Made by a program: the position numbers and the translations under genes
Notes under the pieces: generated by a model
Database searches by the model: none
What the model was told of the DNA's origin: nothing
The model's input: only the letters and a program-made list of their open reading frames with translations
Assembly (NCBI RefSeq): GCF_000012725.1
Contig: NC_007406.1
Span: 496,001 to 560,000, forward strand
Length of the DNA: 64,000 nt
Direction of reading: 5' to 3'
Source of the DNA: Nitrobacter winogradskyi Nb-255
GTDB taxonomy: Bacteria; Pseudomonadota; Alphaproteobacteria; Rhizobiales; Xanthobacteraceae
Shown here: piece by piece, positions 9,259-17,670 of the stretch
How positions within the stretch are numbered: the first letter of the stretch is position 1
How the letters are laid out: every line of letters starts with the position of its first letter

Positions 9259-10610
9259 TGCGCAAGGTTTCCCTTATTGTTCTCAGCGCTGCCGCGGGTG
9301 CCGCGTTGACGCTGTTCGTGACGCAGCCGCGATCCGTGCTGATGGGATCGAGCGCGCGCGCCGCGACGTCGGATACCTATCGCCAGCTCAACCTGTTCGG
9401 CGACGTGTTCGAGCGTGTCCGCACCGATTACGTCGAAAAACCCGATGACAGCAAGCTGGTCGAATCGGCCATCAGCGGCATGCTCACGGGTCTCGATCCG
9501 CATTCGAGCTACATGGATGCAAAGAGCTTCCGCGACATGCAGGTCCAGACCCGCGGTGAATTCGGCGGCCTCGGCATCGAGGTGACGATGGAGGATGGCC
9601 TGGTCAAGGTGGTCTCGCCGATCGACGACACGCCGGCGTCAAAGGCGGGGATCCTCGCGAACGACATCATCACCAATCTCGACGACGAGGCGGTGCAGGG
9701 CCTGACCCTCAACCAGGCCGTCGACAAGATGCGCGGCCCGATCGGCACCAAGATCAAGCTGAAGATCATCCGTAAGGGACAAGATAATCCGATCGACGTG
9801 ACGCTGGTGCGCGACAACATTCGTGTCCGCTCGGTTCGTTCGCGGACGGAGTCCGACGACATCGCCTATATCCGCATCACGACCTTCAACGAGCAGACCA
9901 CCGAGGGACTGAAGAAGTCGGTTTCCGACCTCCAGAGCCAGATCGGTGACAAGCTCAAGGGGTATATCATCGATCTGCGAAACAACCCCGGCGGGTTGCT
10001 CGAGGAAGCCGTGACCGTTTCAGATGCCTTCCTCGATCGCGGCGAGATCGTGTCGACGCGCGGGCGCAACGCCGAGGAAACCCAGCGGCGCAGCGCGCAT
10101 CCGGGTGACCTCGCCAAAGGCAAGCCGGTGATCATTCTGGTCAACGGCGGATCGGCATCCGCGTCGGAAATCGTCGCCGGCGCGTTGCAGGACCACAAGC
10201 GGGCGACCCTGATCGGCACCCGCTCGTTCGGCAAGGGCTCGGTGCAGACCATCATTCCCCTCGGCTCCGGCAATGGCGCGCTCCGGCTGACGACCGCGCG
10301 CTATTATACGCCCTCGGGCCGCTCGATTCAGGCCAAGGGCATCGTTCCGGATATCGAGGTGCTTCAGGATGTGCCCGATGAATTGAGGTCACGGACCGAC
10401 ACCAAGGGCGAGGCTTCGCTGCGGGGACACCTGCGAAACGGCAACGACGAGAAGACAGGCTCGCAATCCTACGTCCCGCCGGACGCCAAGAACGACAAGG
10501 CGCTCAAGATGGCCGGAGACCTTCTGCGCGGCGTCAAGATCAACGCCTCTTCGCCGCCCTCCAACAATAAAGCGGCGATCGAAAAGCCCGCGAACAAGGC
10601 GGCGAACTGA
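9255..10610 (+). CDS. ctpA: C-terminal processing protease (S41 family)
   Basis: Periplasmic serine protease that trims or degrades envelope proteins from their C-termini. The 451-aa product has a signal peptide (SLIVLSAAAGAALTLFV), a PDZ domain (about 85-170, with GLGIEVTMEDGLVKVVSP) and the S41 core with NNPGGLLEEAV, GGSASASEIVAGAL (catalytic Ser region) and GTRSFGKGSVQ (catalytic Lys). A Lys/Asn/Ala-rich tail follows. ATGA overlap with the EnvC-like gene shows translational coupling; a terminator follows. Confidence 0.95.
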   Translation: MMRKVSLIVLSAAAGAALTLFVTQPRSVLMGSSARAATSDTYRQLNLFGDVFERVRTDYVEKPDDSKLVESAISGMLTGLDPHSSYMDAKSFRDMQVQTRGEFGGLGIEVTMEDGLVKVVSPIDDTPASKAGILANDIITNLDDEAVQGLTLNQAVDKMRGPIGTKIKLKIIRKGQDNPIDVTLVRDNIRVRSVRSRTESDDIAYIRITTFNEQTTEGLKKSVSDLQSQIGDKLKGYIIDLRNNPGGLLEEAVTVSDAFLDRGEIVSTRGRNAEETQRRSAHPGDLAKGKPVIILVNGGSASASEIVAGALQDHKRATLIGTRSFGKGSVQTIIPLGSGNGALRLTTARYYTPSGRSIQAKGIVPDIEVLQDVPDELRSRTDTKGEASLRGHLRNGNDEKTGSQSYVPPDAKNDKALKMAGDLLRGVKINASSPPSNNKAAIEKPANKAAN

Positions 10611-10636
10611 TCCTTTGAAGGGGTGCGGTGTTTCGG

Positions 10637-10670
10637 AGCCGGGCGGCCTTTGGGGCCGCCCGGTTCGTTT
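10637..10670 (+). terminator. Rho-independent terminator after ctpA
   Basis: CCGGGCGGCC (10639-10648) pairs perfectly with GGCCGCCCGG (10654-10663), followed by TTCGTTT. It separates ctpA from the deacetylase gene. Confidence 0.75.
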
Positions 10671-10761
10671 GCGTGCCGGTTACTGCAAGTCGCCTGATCT
10701 CGCATTGCCGCATTTTGAAAGCGCCCATGGTATCCTCGATTGGGGATGATTCGAGGGGGCC

Positions 10762-11964
10762 ATGACCGATACGACGGACGATCTCAGCACGCCGCTGGGA
10801 CAGAACCCCGCGCCCAGGCGCCGCTTACGGCTTCCTTTCTCGCTGCCTCAGGCCACGGGATTGTTGTTGGGATCGATCCTCGTCGTCTTCCTGGGTTTTG
10901 TTTTCTTCAATCACGATCCTCTCGGCGGTGAACCCAAGGCGCGGGTGGCGATCCGGCAAGCCCCGGTCAGCGACGACAAGCCCACGGCCATCCGGCCGCC
11001 ACCGCAACAGCCGGACAGCGCCGCCGTCACCGCTCCATCTGCCAACGGACAGAAGACCATCACCATCATCGACGGATCCAGCGGATCGCGTCAGGACGTC
11101 GTGGTTTCCGGTCCAGGTCCTGATGCTGCCGACGCCGGATCAGCGAAGGCGGTAGTGGGGGTCGATCAGCGTCTGTTGGAGAAGTCGCGTCATGGAATGA
11201 TTCCCGTTGCCGCCGCCGACGGGCTGAAACCTTTCAAGGCTTATGCGGCGGGTACCGAGGCGGATCGCGCGAAGGCTGCGAAGATGCCGGTGGTCGCCAT
11301 CGTGGTCGGCGGTCTCGGCGTCGGTGCGACGAAAACCACCGATGCGATCATGAAACTGCCGCCAGCCGTGACGCTCGCGTTTACACCCTATGGCTCCGAT
11401 CCGGGCAGACTGGTGGCGCAGGCGCGCGCGCAGCGCCACGAAGTGCTGTTGCAGGTCCCTATGGAGCCTTATGATTATCCCGACAACGATCCCGGACCGC
11501 AGACCCTGCTGACGACACTTGGCGCGGAGCAGAATATCGATCGCCTGCACTGGCAACTGAGCCGCTTTCAAGGCTATGTCGGTTTGACCAATTTCATGGG
11601 CGCGCGTTTTGTCGCCGCGGCTGCGGTCATGCAGCCATTCATGCACGAGGCGGCCAGGCGCGGTCTCGGATATCTCGACGACGGCGCTGCGCCTCTGAGC
11701 GTCGCGGGTCGGCTTGCGGAAGGGCAGGCCATGCCGTTCGCCAGGGCCGACCTTATTGTTGACGCCGTTCCGACCTCGGTGGAGATCGACAAGGCGCTCG
11801 CAAGGCTTGAAGACTTGGCCATGAAACGAGGCGTCGCCATAGGCATGACATCGGCGCTTCCGGTATCCGTCGACCGAATTGGCGTCTGGATCAAGAGTCT
11901 CGAAAGCCGTGGCGTGATGCTTGTGCCGTTGACAACCGCGATGCTGAAATCAAAATCGACCTAA
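10762..11964 (+). CDS. Divergent polysaccharide deacetylase family protein (YibQ/DUF610)
   Basis: The 400-aa product has a cytoplasmic N-terminus, one membrane segment (LLLGSILVVFLGFVFF, about 35-50), a Pro/Ala-rich linker and a C-terminal domain (about 165-398) of the divergent deacetylase family: VVAIVVGGLGVGATKTTDAI, VTLAFTPYGSDP, HEVLLQVPMEPYDYP, NFMGARF. Members are thought to act on envelope polysaccharide, but the reaction is not established. It commonly follows the EnvC-ctpA pair in alphaproteobacteria. Confidence 0.85.
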   Translation: MTDTTDDLSTPLGQNPAPRRRLRLPFSLPQATGLLLGSILVVFLGFVFFNHDPLGGEPKARVAIRQAPVSDDKPTAIRPPPQQPDSAAVTAPSANGQKTITIIDGSSGSRQDVVVSGPGPDAADAGSAKAVVGVDQRLLEKSRHGMIPVAAADGLKPFKAYAAGTEADRAKAAKMPVVAIVVGGLGVGATKTTDAIMKLPPAVTLAFTPYGSDPGRLVAQARAQRHEVLLQVPMEPYDYPDNDPGPQTLLTTLGAEQNIDRLHWQLSRFQGYVGLTNFMGARFVAAAAVMQPFMHEAARRGLGYLDDGAAPLSVAGRLAEGQAMPFARADLIVDAVPTSVEIDKALARLEDLAMKRGVAIGMTSALPVSVDRIGVWIKSLESRGVMLVPLTTAMLKSKST

Positions 11965-11980
11965 AGCTCCAGATTGGTTG

Positions 11981-12030
11981 CACGCGTTTTCTTCACACCG
12001 ACCGGTATCCAATTCGCTTGAAAACGCTAT
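11981..12030. repeat. GCGTTTTC hairpin repeat (family A arm)
   Basis: Begins ACGCGTTTTCTTCACACCGA and ends TTCGCTTGAAAACGCTAT. The two ends are complementary (GCGTTTTC / GAAAACGC) and fold around a CCGGTATCC loop. It lies 17 nt after the deacetylase stop codon, between that gene and rppH. Confidence 0.7.
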
Positions 12031-12092
12031 AAGATCAGCATTCGTATCCGTCCCGTTCTCAGAGCGGTGGAGGCGCACGGGGCATTGATGGA

Positions 12093-12605
12093 ATGACACG
12101 TTACGACGATCTACCCTATCGCACTTGCGTCGGCATGATGCTGATCAACGAGCGGGGGCTGGTTTTCGTCGGTCGCCGCGCGGGCGTTGAGCAGGTCGAT
12201 GACAGCTACGTCTGGCAGATGCCGCAAGGCGGCGTCGATCCCGGCGAGGATACGTGGCTCGCAGCGAAACGCGAACTCTATGAGGAGACCAGCGTTCGTT
12301 CGATCGAGAAGCTTGCCGAAATCCCGGATTGGCTGACCTACGATATTCCGCGTGTCGTGGCCGGCCGGGCGTGGAAGGGCCGTTACCGCGGTCAGCGCCA
12401 GAAGTGGTATGCGGTGCGCTTCATCGGCGAGGACAACGAGATCAACATCGCGAACCCCGGCGACGGTCACAAGCCGGAATTTACGGCATGGCGCTGGGAG
12501 CCGATGCAGAATCTGACCGGGTTGATCATCCCGTTCAAGCGTCCGGTCTATGAGCGCGTGGTCAAGGAGTTCGCGAGCCTCGCGGGCGCTCAAGCCGGAA
12601 CATAA
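12093..12605 (+). CDS. rppH: RNA pyrophosphohydrolase (Nudix)
   Basis: Removes pyrophosphate from the 5' end of mRNAs and so opens them to RNase E decay. The 170-aa product shows [22 protein letters not shown] and the Nudix box [20 protein letters not shown] at about 46-65, then T-S-V, with Ser where the consensus has the last Gly. [12 protein letters not shown] and EFTAWRWEP are typical of RppH rather than other Nudix enzymes. Length matches the family. Confidence 0.95.
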   Translation: MTRYDDLPYRTCVGMMLINERGLVFVGRRAGVEQVDDSYVWQMPQGGVDPGEDTWLAAKRELYEETSVRSIEKLAEIPDWLTYDIPRVVAGRAWKGRYRGQRQKWYAVRFIGEDNEINIANPGDGHKPEFTAWRWEPMQNLTGLIIPFKRPVYERVVKEFASLAGAQAGT

Positions 12606-12617
12606 CCCCAGATTCGT

Positions 12618-12707
12618 TAGAGATTTTTCGCTCTGATAATCGGAAGCGGAACTCTCAGATCTTGATTTGACGTGTTTTCTTCAACTGCGAACCATTTCGC
12701 TTGAACC
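12618..12707. repeat. Diverged palindrome plus GCGTTTTC arm after rppH
   Basis: 12618-12660 is an imperfect palindrome starting TAGAGATTTTTCGCTCTGAT and ending in CTCTCAGA (P1 plan); 12668-12705 is a shortened family A arm (GACGTGTTTTCTTCAACTGC). It fills most of the convergent gap between rppH and the M48 protease gene. Confidence 0.55.
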
Positions 12708-12788
12708 GAGATCACATCATGATCATGAATCGGCTCGAACTCATGACGAGGGTCGTTGAAGTCCACCCCGGATGTCCGGTGACTCGCA

Positions 12789-14279
12789 TCAGTCCACCAC
12801 GATCTTGACCCGGTTGCCGACCTTGACCTGGGCCCGAGGGTCGAGGCCGTTGAGGACGCGAAAGCGCTCGGCCGGATGATCGACGCCCGCCATGCGGTGC
12901 GACAGTGATTCCACGGTATCGCCCGGTTGCACGGTGATCACCTTGATACGCAGTGGTCGCGCGGCCTGAATCTCGCCCAGCGTCAAGCGGCGGAAGGAAG
13001 CGACCGTTTCGCGCGCGTTGCGTTCGCTTTCCGTAGTCTTGCGGCGGGCGGCGAAGATGAAGCGGTAAACATCGCTGCCGAAGCGCAAGGCATAGACGCG
13101 GAACTGCCATTCCTCCCCGCTGGCGACCGCCGATGCCGCGGGAAAGCCGTTGATGGTCAGTTCCTCGGTCGACGCCTTGTTGACGTTTTCCATCCACCCC
13201 GAATTGAGGTACTCGGTGAGTTTCTGTTCCGCCGGCACCCGGACCACATCAAAGCGCATGGCCTGACTGCCGCCCTCGCGAATGCCGATAACCGCCTGAG
13301 CCGTGTTGTCCAGCGTAAAGGCTTCCGGCGCTTGGAAGGTAAAGCCCAGCTTGGGGTGCAGGAAGCGCCGGCCACGCACGAATCCCTCACTAGGGTCCTC
13401 GCCGTAAACGATATTGTCGATCGCGTTGAGATAGGTCTCGCGGTCCCGTTCGCCTTGCGCGGGAGCACTGTACTGGCGCGCATTGGCCTGCGCGTTCTGG
13501 ACACGCTCCGGCGTTGCGGGATGCGACGACAGGAAGTCCTGCGAGCGGGGGTCCAGCGACGGCTTGCCGGCCTTAAGCGCCGCATTGCGCTCCATTGCAG
13601 CAAGGAAGCGGGCCGCGCCAAAAGGATCGAAATGGGCGCGCGCCGAAATTCCGACGCCGATTCCGTCCGCCTCGAATTCCTGGGCACGCGAAAAGCTCGC
13701 CAGCGTCAGTTTGGATTTGGCGAGCGCCAACGCCGTCAGATCCGGGTCGGTTCCCATCTCGGTCACGACGTGGCTGACGAGGGCGGCCTGCCGCGCCTGG
13801 TCCTCGCGGATTGTCGCGTGCTTGGCGAGAACGTGCGCCATTTCGTGCGACAGCACCGAGGATAGTTCCGACGTATCGTTGGCCAGCGCGACCAGGCCGC
13901 GCGTCACGTAAAGCTGGCCGGTCGGCAGCGCGAAGGCGTTCACCGCGCCCGAATTGAGGATCGTCACCTTGTAGGTGAGGTCGGGCCGTTCCGACACCGC
14001 CACCAGCCGCTCGACCGTCCGGTTGATCAGTGCTTCAAGTTTCGGGTCGTCATAGGCGCCGCCATACGAGGCGAGGATGCGCTTATGCTCGTGTTCGGAC
14101 TTCGGAGTAGGGGCCGCCGCCCGCGCGGGCTTCACCGATTTGGCGGATGATGGAGAGGCTGTCTGGAACCGGGTGATGTCACCGCATCCGCCGAGGGCGA
14201 GCGTCGCGCAGAGCAGCATGACAGGCGCCGCCGAAAGGCGGATCGCTTCTGTCCCGCGCCATACTGGGCTCGCCGTCAT
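12789..14279 (-). CDS. M48 family zinc metalloprotease lipoprotein with C-terminal LysM
   Basis: The 496-aa product begins with a lipoprotein signal (LALGGC; acylated Cys at about 32). An M48 peptidase domain follows with HEMAH at about 145-149 and the third ligand in EFEADGIG (about 192-199). A middle domain of unknown fold comes next, and the last 55 residues form a LysM-like domain (VQPGDTVESLSHRM). It resembles the BepA/LoiP group of outer-membrane quality-control proteases, but with peptidoglycan binding. It is downstream of the SNase-like gene with a repeat between them. Confidence 0.88.
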   Translation of the reverse strand: MTASPVWRGTEAIRLSAAPVMLLCATLALGGCGDITRFQTASPSSAKSVKPARAAAPTPKSEHEHKRILASYGGAYDDPKLEALINRTVERLVAVSERPDLTYKVTILNSGAVNAFALPTGQLYVTRGLVALANDTSELSSVLSHEMAHVLAKHATIREDQARQAALVSHVVTEMGTDPDLTALALAKSKLTLASFSRAQEFEADGIGVGISARAHFDPFGAARFLAAMERNAALKAGKPSLDPRSQDFLSSHPATPERVQNAQANARQYSAPAQGERDRETYLNAIDNIVYGEDPSEGFVRGRRFLHPKLGFTFQAPEAFTLDNTAQAVIGIREGGSQAMRFDVVRVPAEQKLTEYLNSGWMENVNKASTEELTINGFPAASAVASGEEWQFRVYALRFGSDVYRFIFAARRKTTESERNARETVASFRRLTLGEIQAARPLRIKVITVQPGDTVESLSHRMAGVDHPAERFRVLNGLDPRAQVKVGNRVKIVVD

Positions 14280-14440
14280 GGCTGCAACGTTCTCCCTAGG
14301 ATCGAAAATTCTATTCCAGCATTCCCGATCTGTTCAGCAAAACCCGACGGCAAAATGCCGACATCCCACCGCCGCATCTTACCACGCCAGCGCAGCCCCC
14401 GTTCTAAAAGTTGATGCTGGCAGAACCCCGTGTCCTTTGT

Positions 14441-14547
14441 CTATCGCGTTTTCGAACGAAGCGAATACCGGTTTGCATGAAGAAAACGCGTCAAATCAAG
14501 ATTATAGAGCCTCGCTTCTGATTCCATCAGAAGCGAAAGGGCTCTAG
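14441..14547. repeat. Composite family A repeat (arm plus GAGC palindrome) at a stop codon
   Basis: 14441-14493 is the GCGTTTTC...GAAAACGCGT arm; 14499-14546 is a near-perfect palindrome centred on CTTCTGAT...ATCAGAAG with TAGAGCC / GGCTCTA borders. The right border provides the TAG stop codon of the SNase-like gene on the minus strand. Confidence 0.75.
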
Positions 14548-15323
14548 TCGTCCTCCGCATCGATCTGCCCAACGCGGAATACCTCGATCCGCGGTCCTCC
14601 GCGCCGTTCGACCCAGCCGCGGACGCGGACCCGCCGATGTTCGAAAGACCTCGGCGCGACACCTGCCGCCTTGAAAGACGGCATGATGCGTTTTGAAATA
14701 GTCGCGGCAAAGTCTCGTGTCCAGCGTGGGCCGAAGTTGAGATACAGGGTTCCGCCAGCCTGCCTGATAGACCGGACGTGACCTTCCACGATCGTAAACC
14801 GACCGATACGCGTCAAAATCTCATCCGGACGTTCGGCGCTTTTGATCACGGACGATTCCGCCCAGATTCCCAGACGGCCCTGCCGCGCGACCGTCTCAGC
14901 CGCCGCAAGCTCCGCCGCGCAAGCCTTGTTGGTGACGTCAGCGGAGGCCAACGCTTCGCCGCGCGCCAGAAGCTCGCTCTGCACCGAACGCGCGGTGTGG
15001 TCGAGAAACAGCAAGCCGGTTTGCCGGCCATAGCGATCCGGATCATCGTGCTCGCCGCGCAGGATCACATGCTGGCCGATCAACCCCGCGAGGTTCGAGC
15101 GGCGATCATCCGATTTCAGCGCCACCACTTCGACGCCGGCAAGACGGACGTCGCGGCCATCTTCGAGGCGGAGCGTCCGTGCGTCGATGACAGCGCTGAC
15201 GACGCCTTCACCCTGGATGTCCAGTTGGCAACCGTCGGCAAGCGCCGGCACGGTGGCGAACGATATCGCGGAGAGCGGCACCGCGAACAGGAGATTGCAA
15301 AAGCATCGCGGTACGGCCGTCAT
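14544..15323 (-). CDS. Thermonuclease (SNase)-like exported protein
   Basis: The 259-aa product has a signal peptide (LLFAVPLSAISFATVPALA) and an SNase-like beta-barrel at about 38-150 (GEGVVSAVIDARTLRLEDGRDVRLAGVEV, DDPDRYGRQTGLLFLD, SELLARGEALAS). The second half is specific to these rhizobial relatives. The catalytic Arg/Glu set of staphylococcal nuclease is only partly recognisable, so nuclease activity is uncertain. Its TAG stop is the border of a repeat. Confidence 0.8.
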   Translation of the reverse strand: MTAVPRCFCNLLFAVPLSAISFATVPALADGCQLDIQGEGVVSAVIDARTLRLEDGRDVRLAGVEVVALKSDDRRSNLAGLIGQHVILRGEHDDPDRYGRQTGLLFLDHTARSVQSELLARGEALASADVTNKACAAELAAAETVARQGRLGIWAESSVIKSAERPDEILTRIGRFTIVEGHVRSIRQAGGTLYLNFGPRWTRDFAATISKRIMPSFKAAGVAPRSFEHRRVRVRGWVERRGGPRIEVFRVGQIDAEDD

Positions 15324-15398
15324 CTGACAGCCGCACCGTTCAGAACTGTCTCCTGATTTACCGGGACCCTCGGAGCATTGTCCGAGGGTCGGGTTGCG

Positions 15399-15671
15399 TT
15401 ATCTTGGTCCGGAAATCGCACCGCGTGCGACCAGCCTGTTCCAGATGAACAGCACCACCACCGCGCCGATGGCGGAGGTGATGAAGCCCGCGCCCTGATC
15501 TGGACTGTAATGGCCGATCTGCTGCCCGATGAAAGTGGCGAGAAACGCACCGGCGATGCCCAGCACCGTGGTGAGAATGAATCCGCTCGGATTGTTCGGG
15601 CCGGGCGACAGGAATTTCGCGATAACCCCGGCGACGAAGCCGACAAGAATGATCCAGAGAATGCCGCTCAT
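15399..15671 (-). CDS. GlsB/YeaQ/YmgE family small membrane protein
   Basis: The 90-aa product (MSGILWIILVGFVAGVIAKF) has three predicted membrane segments and the family motif SPGPNNPSGFILTTVLGIAGA. Family members are small inner-membrane proteins induced by stress and often labelled transglycosylase-associated; the function is unknown. AGGAAGGACATTTGT precedes the ATG. It is an isolated gene between the SNase-like and DUF937 genes. Confidence 0.88.
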   Translation of the reverse strand: MSGILWIILVGFVAGVIAKFLSPGPNNPSGFILTTVLGIAGAFLATFIGQQIGHYSPDQGAGFITSAIGAVVVLFIWNRLVARGAISGPR

Positions 15672-15765
15672 GACAAATGTCCTTCCTCAGAAATAGTCGT
15701 GGCGCTGAACGCTTCGCGCGACAGGCCGGTCGATGCGGCTGCACCTGTGGTGTGAGCCGCAATCC

Positions 15766-15870
15766 TAGAGCCTTCCGCTTTTGATAGAATCGAAAGCAGG
15801 CTCTATGATTTTGTTTTAACGCGTTTTCTTCACGCCAACCGGTGTCCACTTCGCTCGAAAACGCTCTAGA
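15766..15870. repeat. Composite family A repeat at the DUF937 stop codon
   Basis: 15766-15806 is a palindrome with TAGAGCC / GGCTCTA borders and core GCTTTTGAT...ATCGAAAGC; 15815-15866 is the GCGTTTTC...GAAAACGC arm. The element closes with CTCTAGAGC, whose CTA (15866-15868) is, on the minus strand, the TAG stop of the DUF937 gene. Confidence 0.75.
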
Positions 15871-16444
15871 GCAATCGCGATAGTTCACTTTCGGTCGGAA
15901 GGCGTCCATCAGGTGTCAGATGGTGAACGACCTCGGGCAGATGCTTGCTCAATTCGGTGAGCAACTCATCCTGGGACAGCCCGGTCTGCGCGGTCAGCGC
16001 GTTGATCTGGTCGGCCCCCAGCGCGTCGGCGAGGTCGCGCGGCGCGATCTGCTTGTTTGGCCCAGGACCGACCCAGGAGTTCGCGGTTTCGCTATGGCCT
16101 TTCTTCTGAAGCTGGTTCAACAACTCGCCGAGACCGCCGCTGAGGACACTTCCGGCGGCGCCGCCCGCCAGCAGTCCGCCAAGTCCACCCTTGAGCAGGT
16201 CACCGAGGCCGCCAGTGCTGCCGGGGAGACCGGCGTTGACGGTGCGTCCGGGCGCGGGCGGCGGAGGTGCGGCGGGGCTGGGGTCAGGCTGGCCTCCGGT
16301 GAGGTGCTTCAGCGCCTTGTAGCCCAGCACGGCGAGGATCGCCAACGTCAGCGGCGACATGCCGCCGCTTTCACTTTCAGCGCCAGGCTGGCTTGGGCCG
16401 CGGGGCCCGTTCTGCATTCCGTTGAGGACGTCGAGCAAACCCAT
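15866..16444 (-). CDS. DUF937 (YidB-like) family protein
   Basis: The 192-aa product starts MGLLDVLNGMQNGPRG and has a Gly/Pro-rich middle (GGLGDLLKGGLGGLLAGGAA) and a C-terminal YidB domain (ANSWVGPGPNKQIAPRDLAD, LTAQTGLSQDELL, LPEVVHHLTPDGRLP). Such proteins have no established role. The ATG at 16444, with AGGAGA upstream, is preferred over 16507. The stop codon is contributed by the adjoining repeat. Confidence 0.87.
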   Translation of the reverse strand: MGLLDVLNGMQNGPRGPSQPGAESESGGMSPLTLAILAVLGYKALKHLTGGQPDPSPAAPPPPAPGRTVNAGLPGSTGGLGDLLKGGLGGLLAGGAAGSVLSGGLGELLNQLQKKGHSETANSWVGPGPNKQIAPRDLADALGADQINALTAQTGLSQDELLTELSKHLPEVVHHLTPDGRLPTESELSRLL

Positions 16445-16677
16445 GATCGTCTCCTGATGACGTACCAGCCCGCGGCGAAAGATAATGTCGGCGGGTGAAC
16501 ACCACAAGACGCTTTTGGCCGGCGGACGCTATAGCCTTTCTGAAAAAGGCCCTGCCGCGCTTTGGAACGTATCGCGCGACGGCATCAGCCTCTTGAATCC
16601 GCAATCCGATTCGGATCAGATGCTCAGGGCTTGCCCGAGGCGCTGATGTGCCGGATAAGGGCAGGGTTCGGCAATCA

Positions 16678-16754
16678 GTCCCGGTAGCTCAGCTGGATAG
16701 AGCACAGGTTTCCTAAACCTGGGGTCAGGGGTTCGACTCCCTTCCGGGACGCCA
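16678..16754 (+). tRNA. tRNA-Arg (anticodon CCT)
   Basis: 77 nt with encoded CCA (16752-16754). The acceptor GTCCCGG pairs with CCGGGAC; D stem GCTC/GAGC; anticodon stem CAGGT/ACCTG with loop TTCCTAA, giving anticodon CCT (decodes AGG); T arm AGGGG TTCGACT CCCTT. Convergent to the ABC operon that follows. Confidence 0.95.
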
Positions 16755-16812
16755 TTCGTTGAAGCTTCAGAGAAGATTTTTCTCACCCTGCCTTTTCCAG
16801 GGCGAGACAGCG

Positions 16813-17670
16813 TCAGGCGGCGCGGCTGCGGGTGACGGCTTGATAAAGCATCCGCGCTCCGGCATCGAGCAGGAAGCCGAGGACGCCGATCATCAGCACC
16901 GTGGCCATCAGCTCGGAATAAGCGAGGCGATCACGGGTATCCAGAATGAAGTAGCCGAGCCCTGCCGAGACCCCGAGCATCTCGCACGGCACCAGCACGA
17001 TCCAGACGATGCCGACGGCAAGCCGCAATCCTGTCAGCACATGGCCGAGAACGCCAGGCAGGATCACGTAACACAGCGTTTCCCAGCGCGTCGCGGCGAG
17101 GCTGTCGGCAAGGCTGAGCCAGCTCGGCTGCAGCCGCCGCACGCCTTCGGCGGTGTTGAGCATAATCGGCCACACCGCGGCGAACGCCAGCATGAAATAG
17201 ATCGGCTGGTCGCCGACCCCGAATACCATCACCGCGATCGGCATCCACGACAAAGGCGAGATCATGCGCAGGAACTGAAACGCCGGCGAGGTTGCGGTGT
17301 TGAGGCGGCTGTAGCTGCCGACCGCAAGCCCGACGGGCACGCCGATCAGCAACGCCAAAGCGAGGCCGATCAGCACCCGGCGCAGACTGACCAGAACATG
17401 CACCAGCAGATCCGGTTGCCCCAGCATGGTTACGAGTTCGGGGATGGCCGTGGTCGGCGAGAACTGCCGGATGAATCCCTGCGATGAGGCCAGGACATCG
17501 GTGCCGAGCCACCATAGCAACAGCAGCACGATCAGTCCGCCGATGCCGAGCAGGCTGTTTGTCAACGCCGGCAGCGTCAGCCATGGCTTGCCGCCGGCAC
17601 GACCGGCGAAGGTCGCGGGGCCTGGAGGCGCGGAGCCGCTCAGGCTGCTGCCTGGCCAGCTTGTGCTCAC
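16813..17670 (-). CDS. ABC transporter permease (SsuC/TauC/NrtB type)
   Basis: Inner-membrane permease of an importer for nitrate, sulfonate, taurine or a similar small anion. The 285-aa product has six hydrophobic segments, a BPD_transp_1 core and the EAA-type cytoplasmic loop (SLADSLAATRWETLCYVILPGVL). It overlaps the upstream substrate-binding gene by 4 nt, so the two are translationally coupled. It is the last gene of a five-gene minus-strand operon (21427 to 16813). Confidence 0.9.
   Translation of the reverse strand: MSTSWPGSSLSGSAPPGPATFAGRAGGKPWLTLPALTNSLLGIGGLIVLLLLWWLGTDVLASSQGFIRQFSPTTAIPELVTMLGQPDLLVHVLVSLRRVLIGLALALLIGVPVGLAVGSYSRLNTATSPAFQFLRMISPLSWMPIAVMVFGVGDQPIYFMLAFAAVWPIMLNTAEGVRRLQPSWLSLADSLAATRWETLCYVILPGVLGHVLTGLRLAVGIVWIVLVPCEMLGVSAGLGYFILDTRDRLAYSELMATVLMIGVLGFLLDAGARMLYQAVTRSRAA

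Noticed and set aside
12712-13197. 161-aa open frame on the minus strand
   Set aside because: It is a shadow in another frame of the M48 protease gene.
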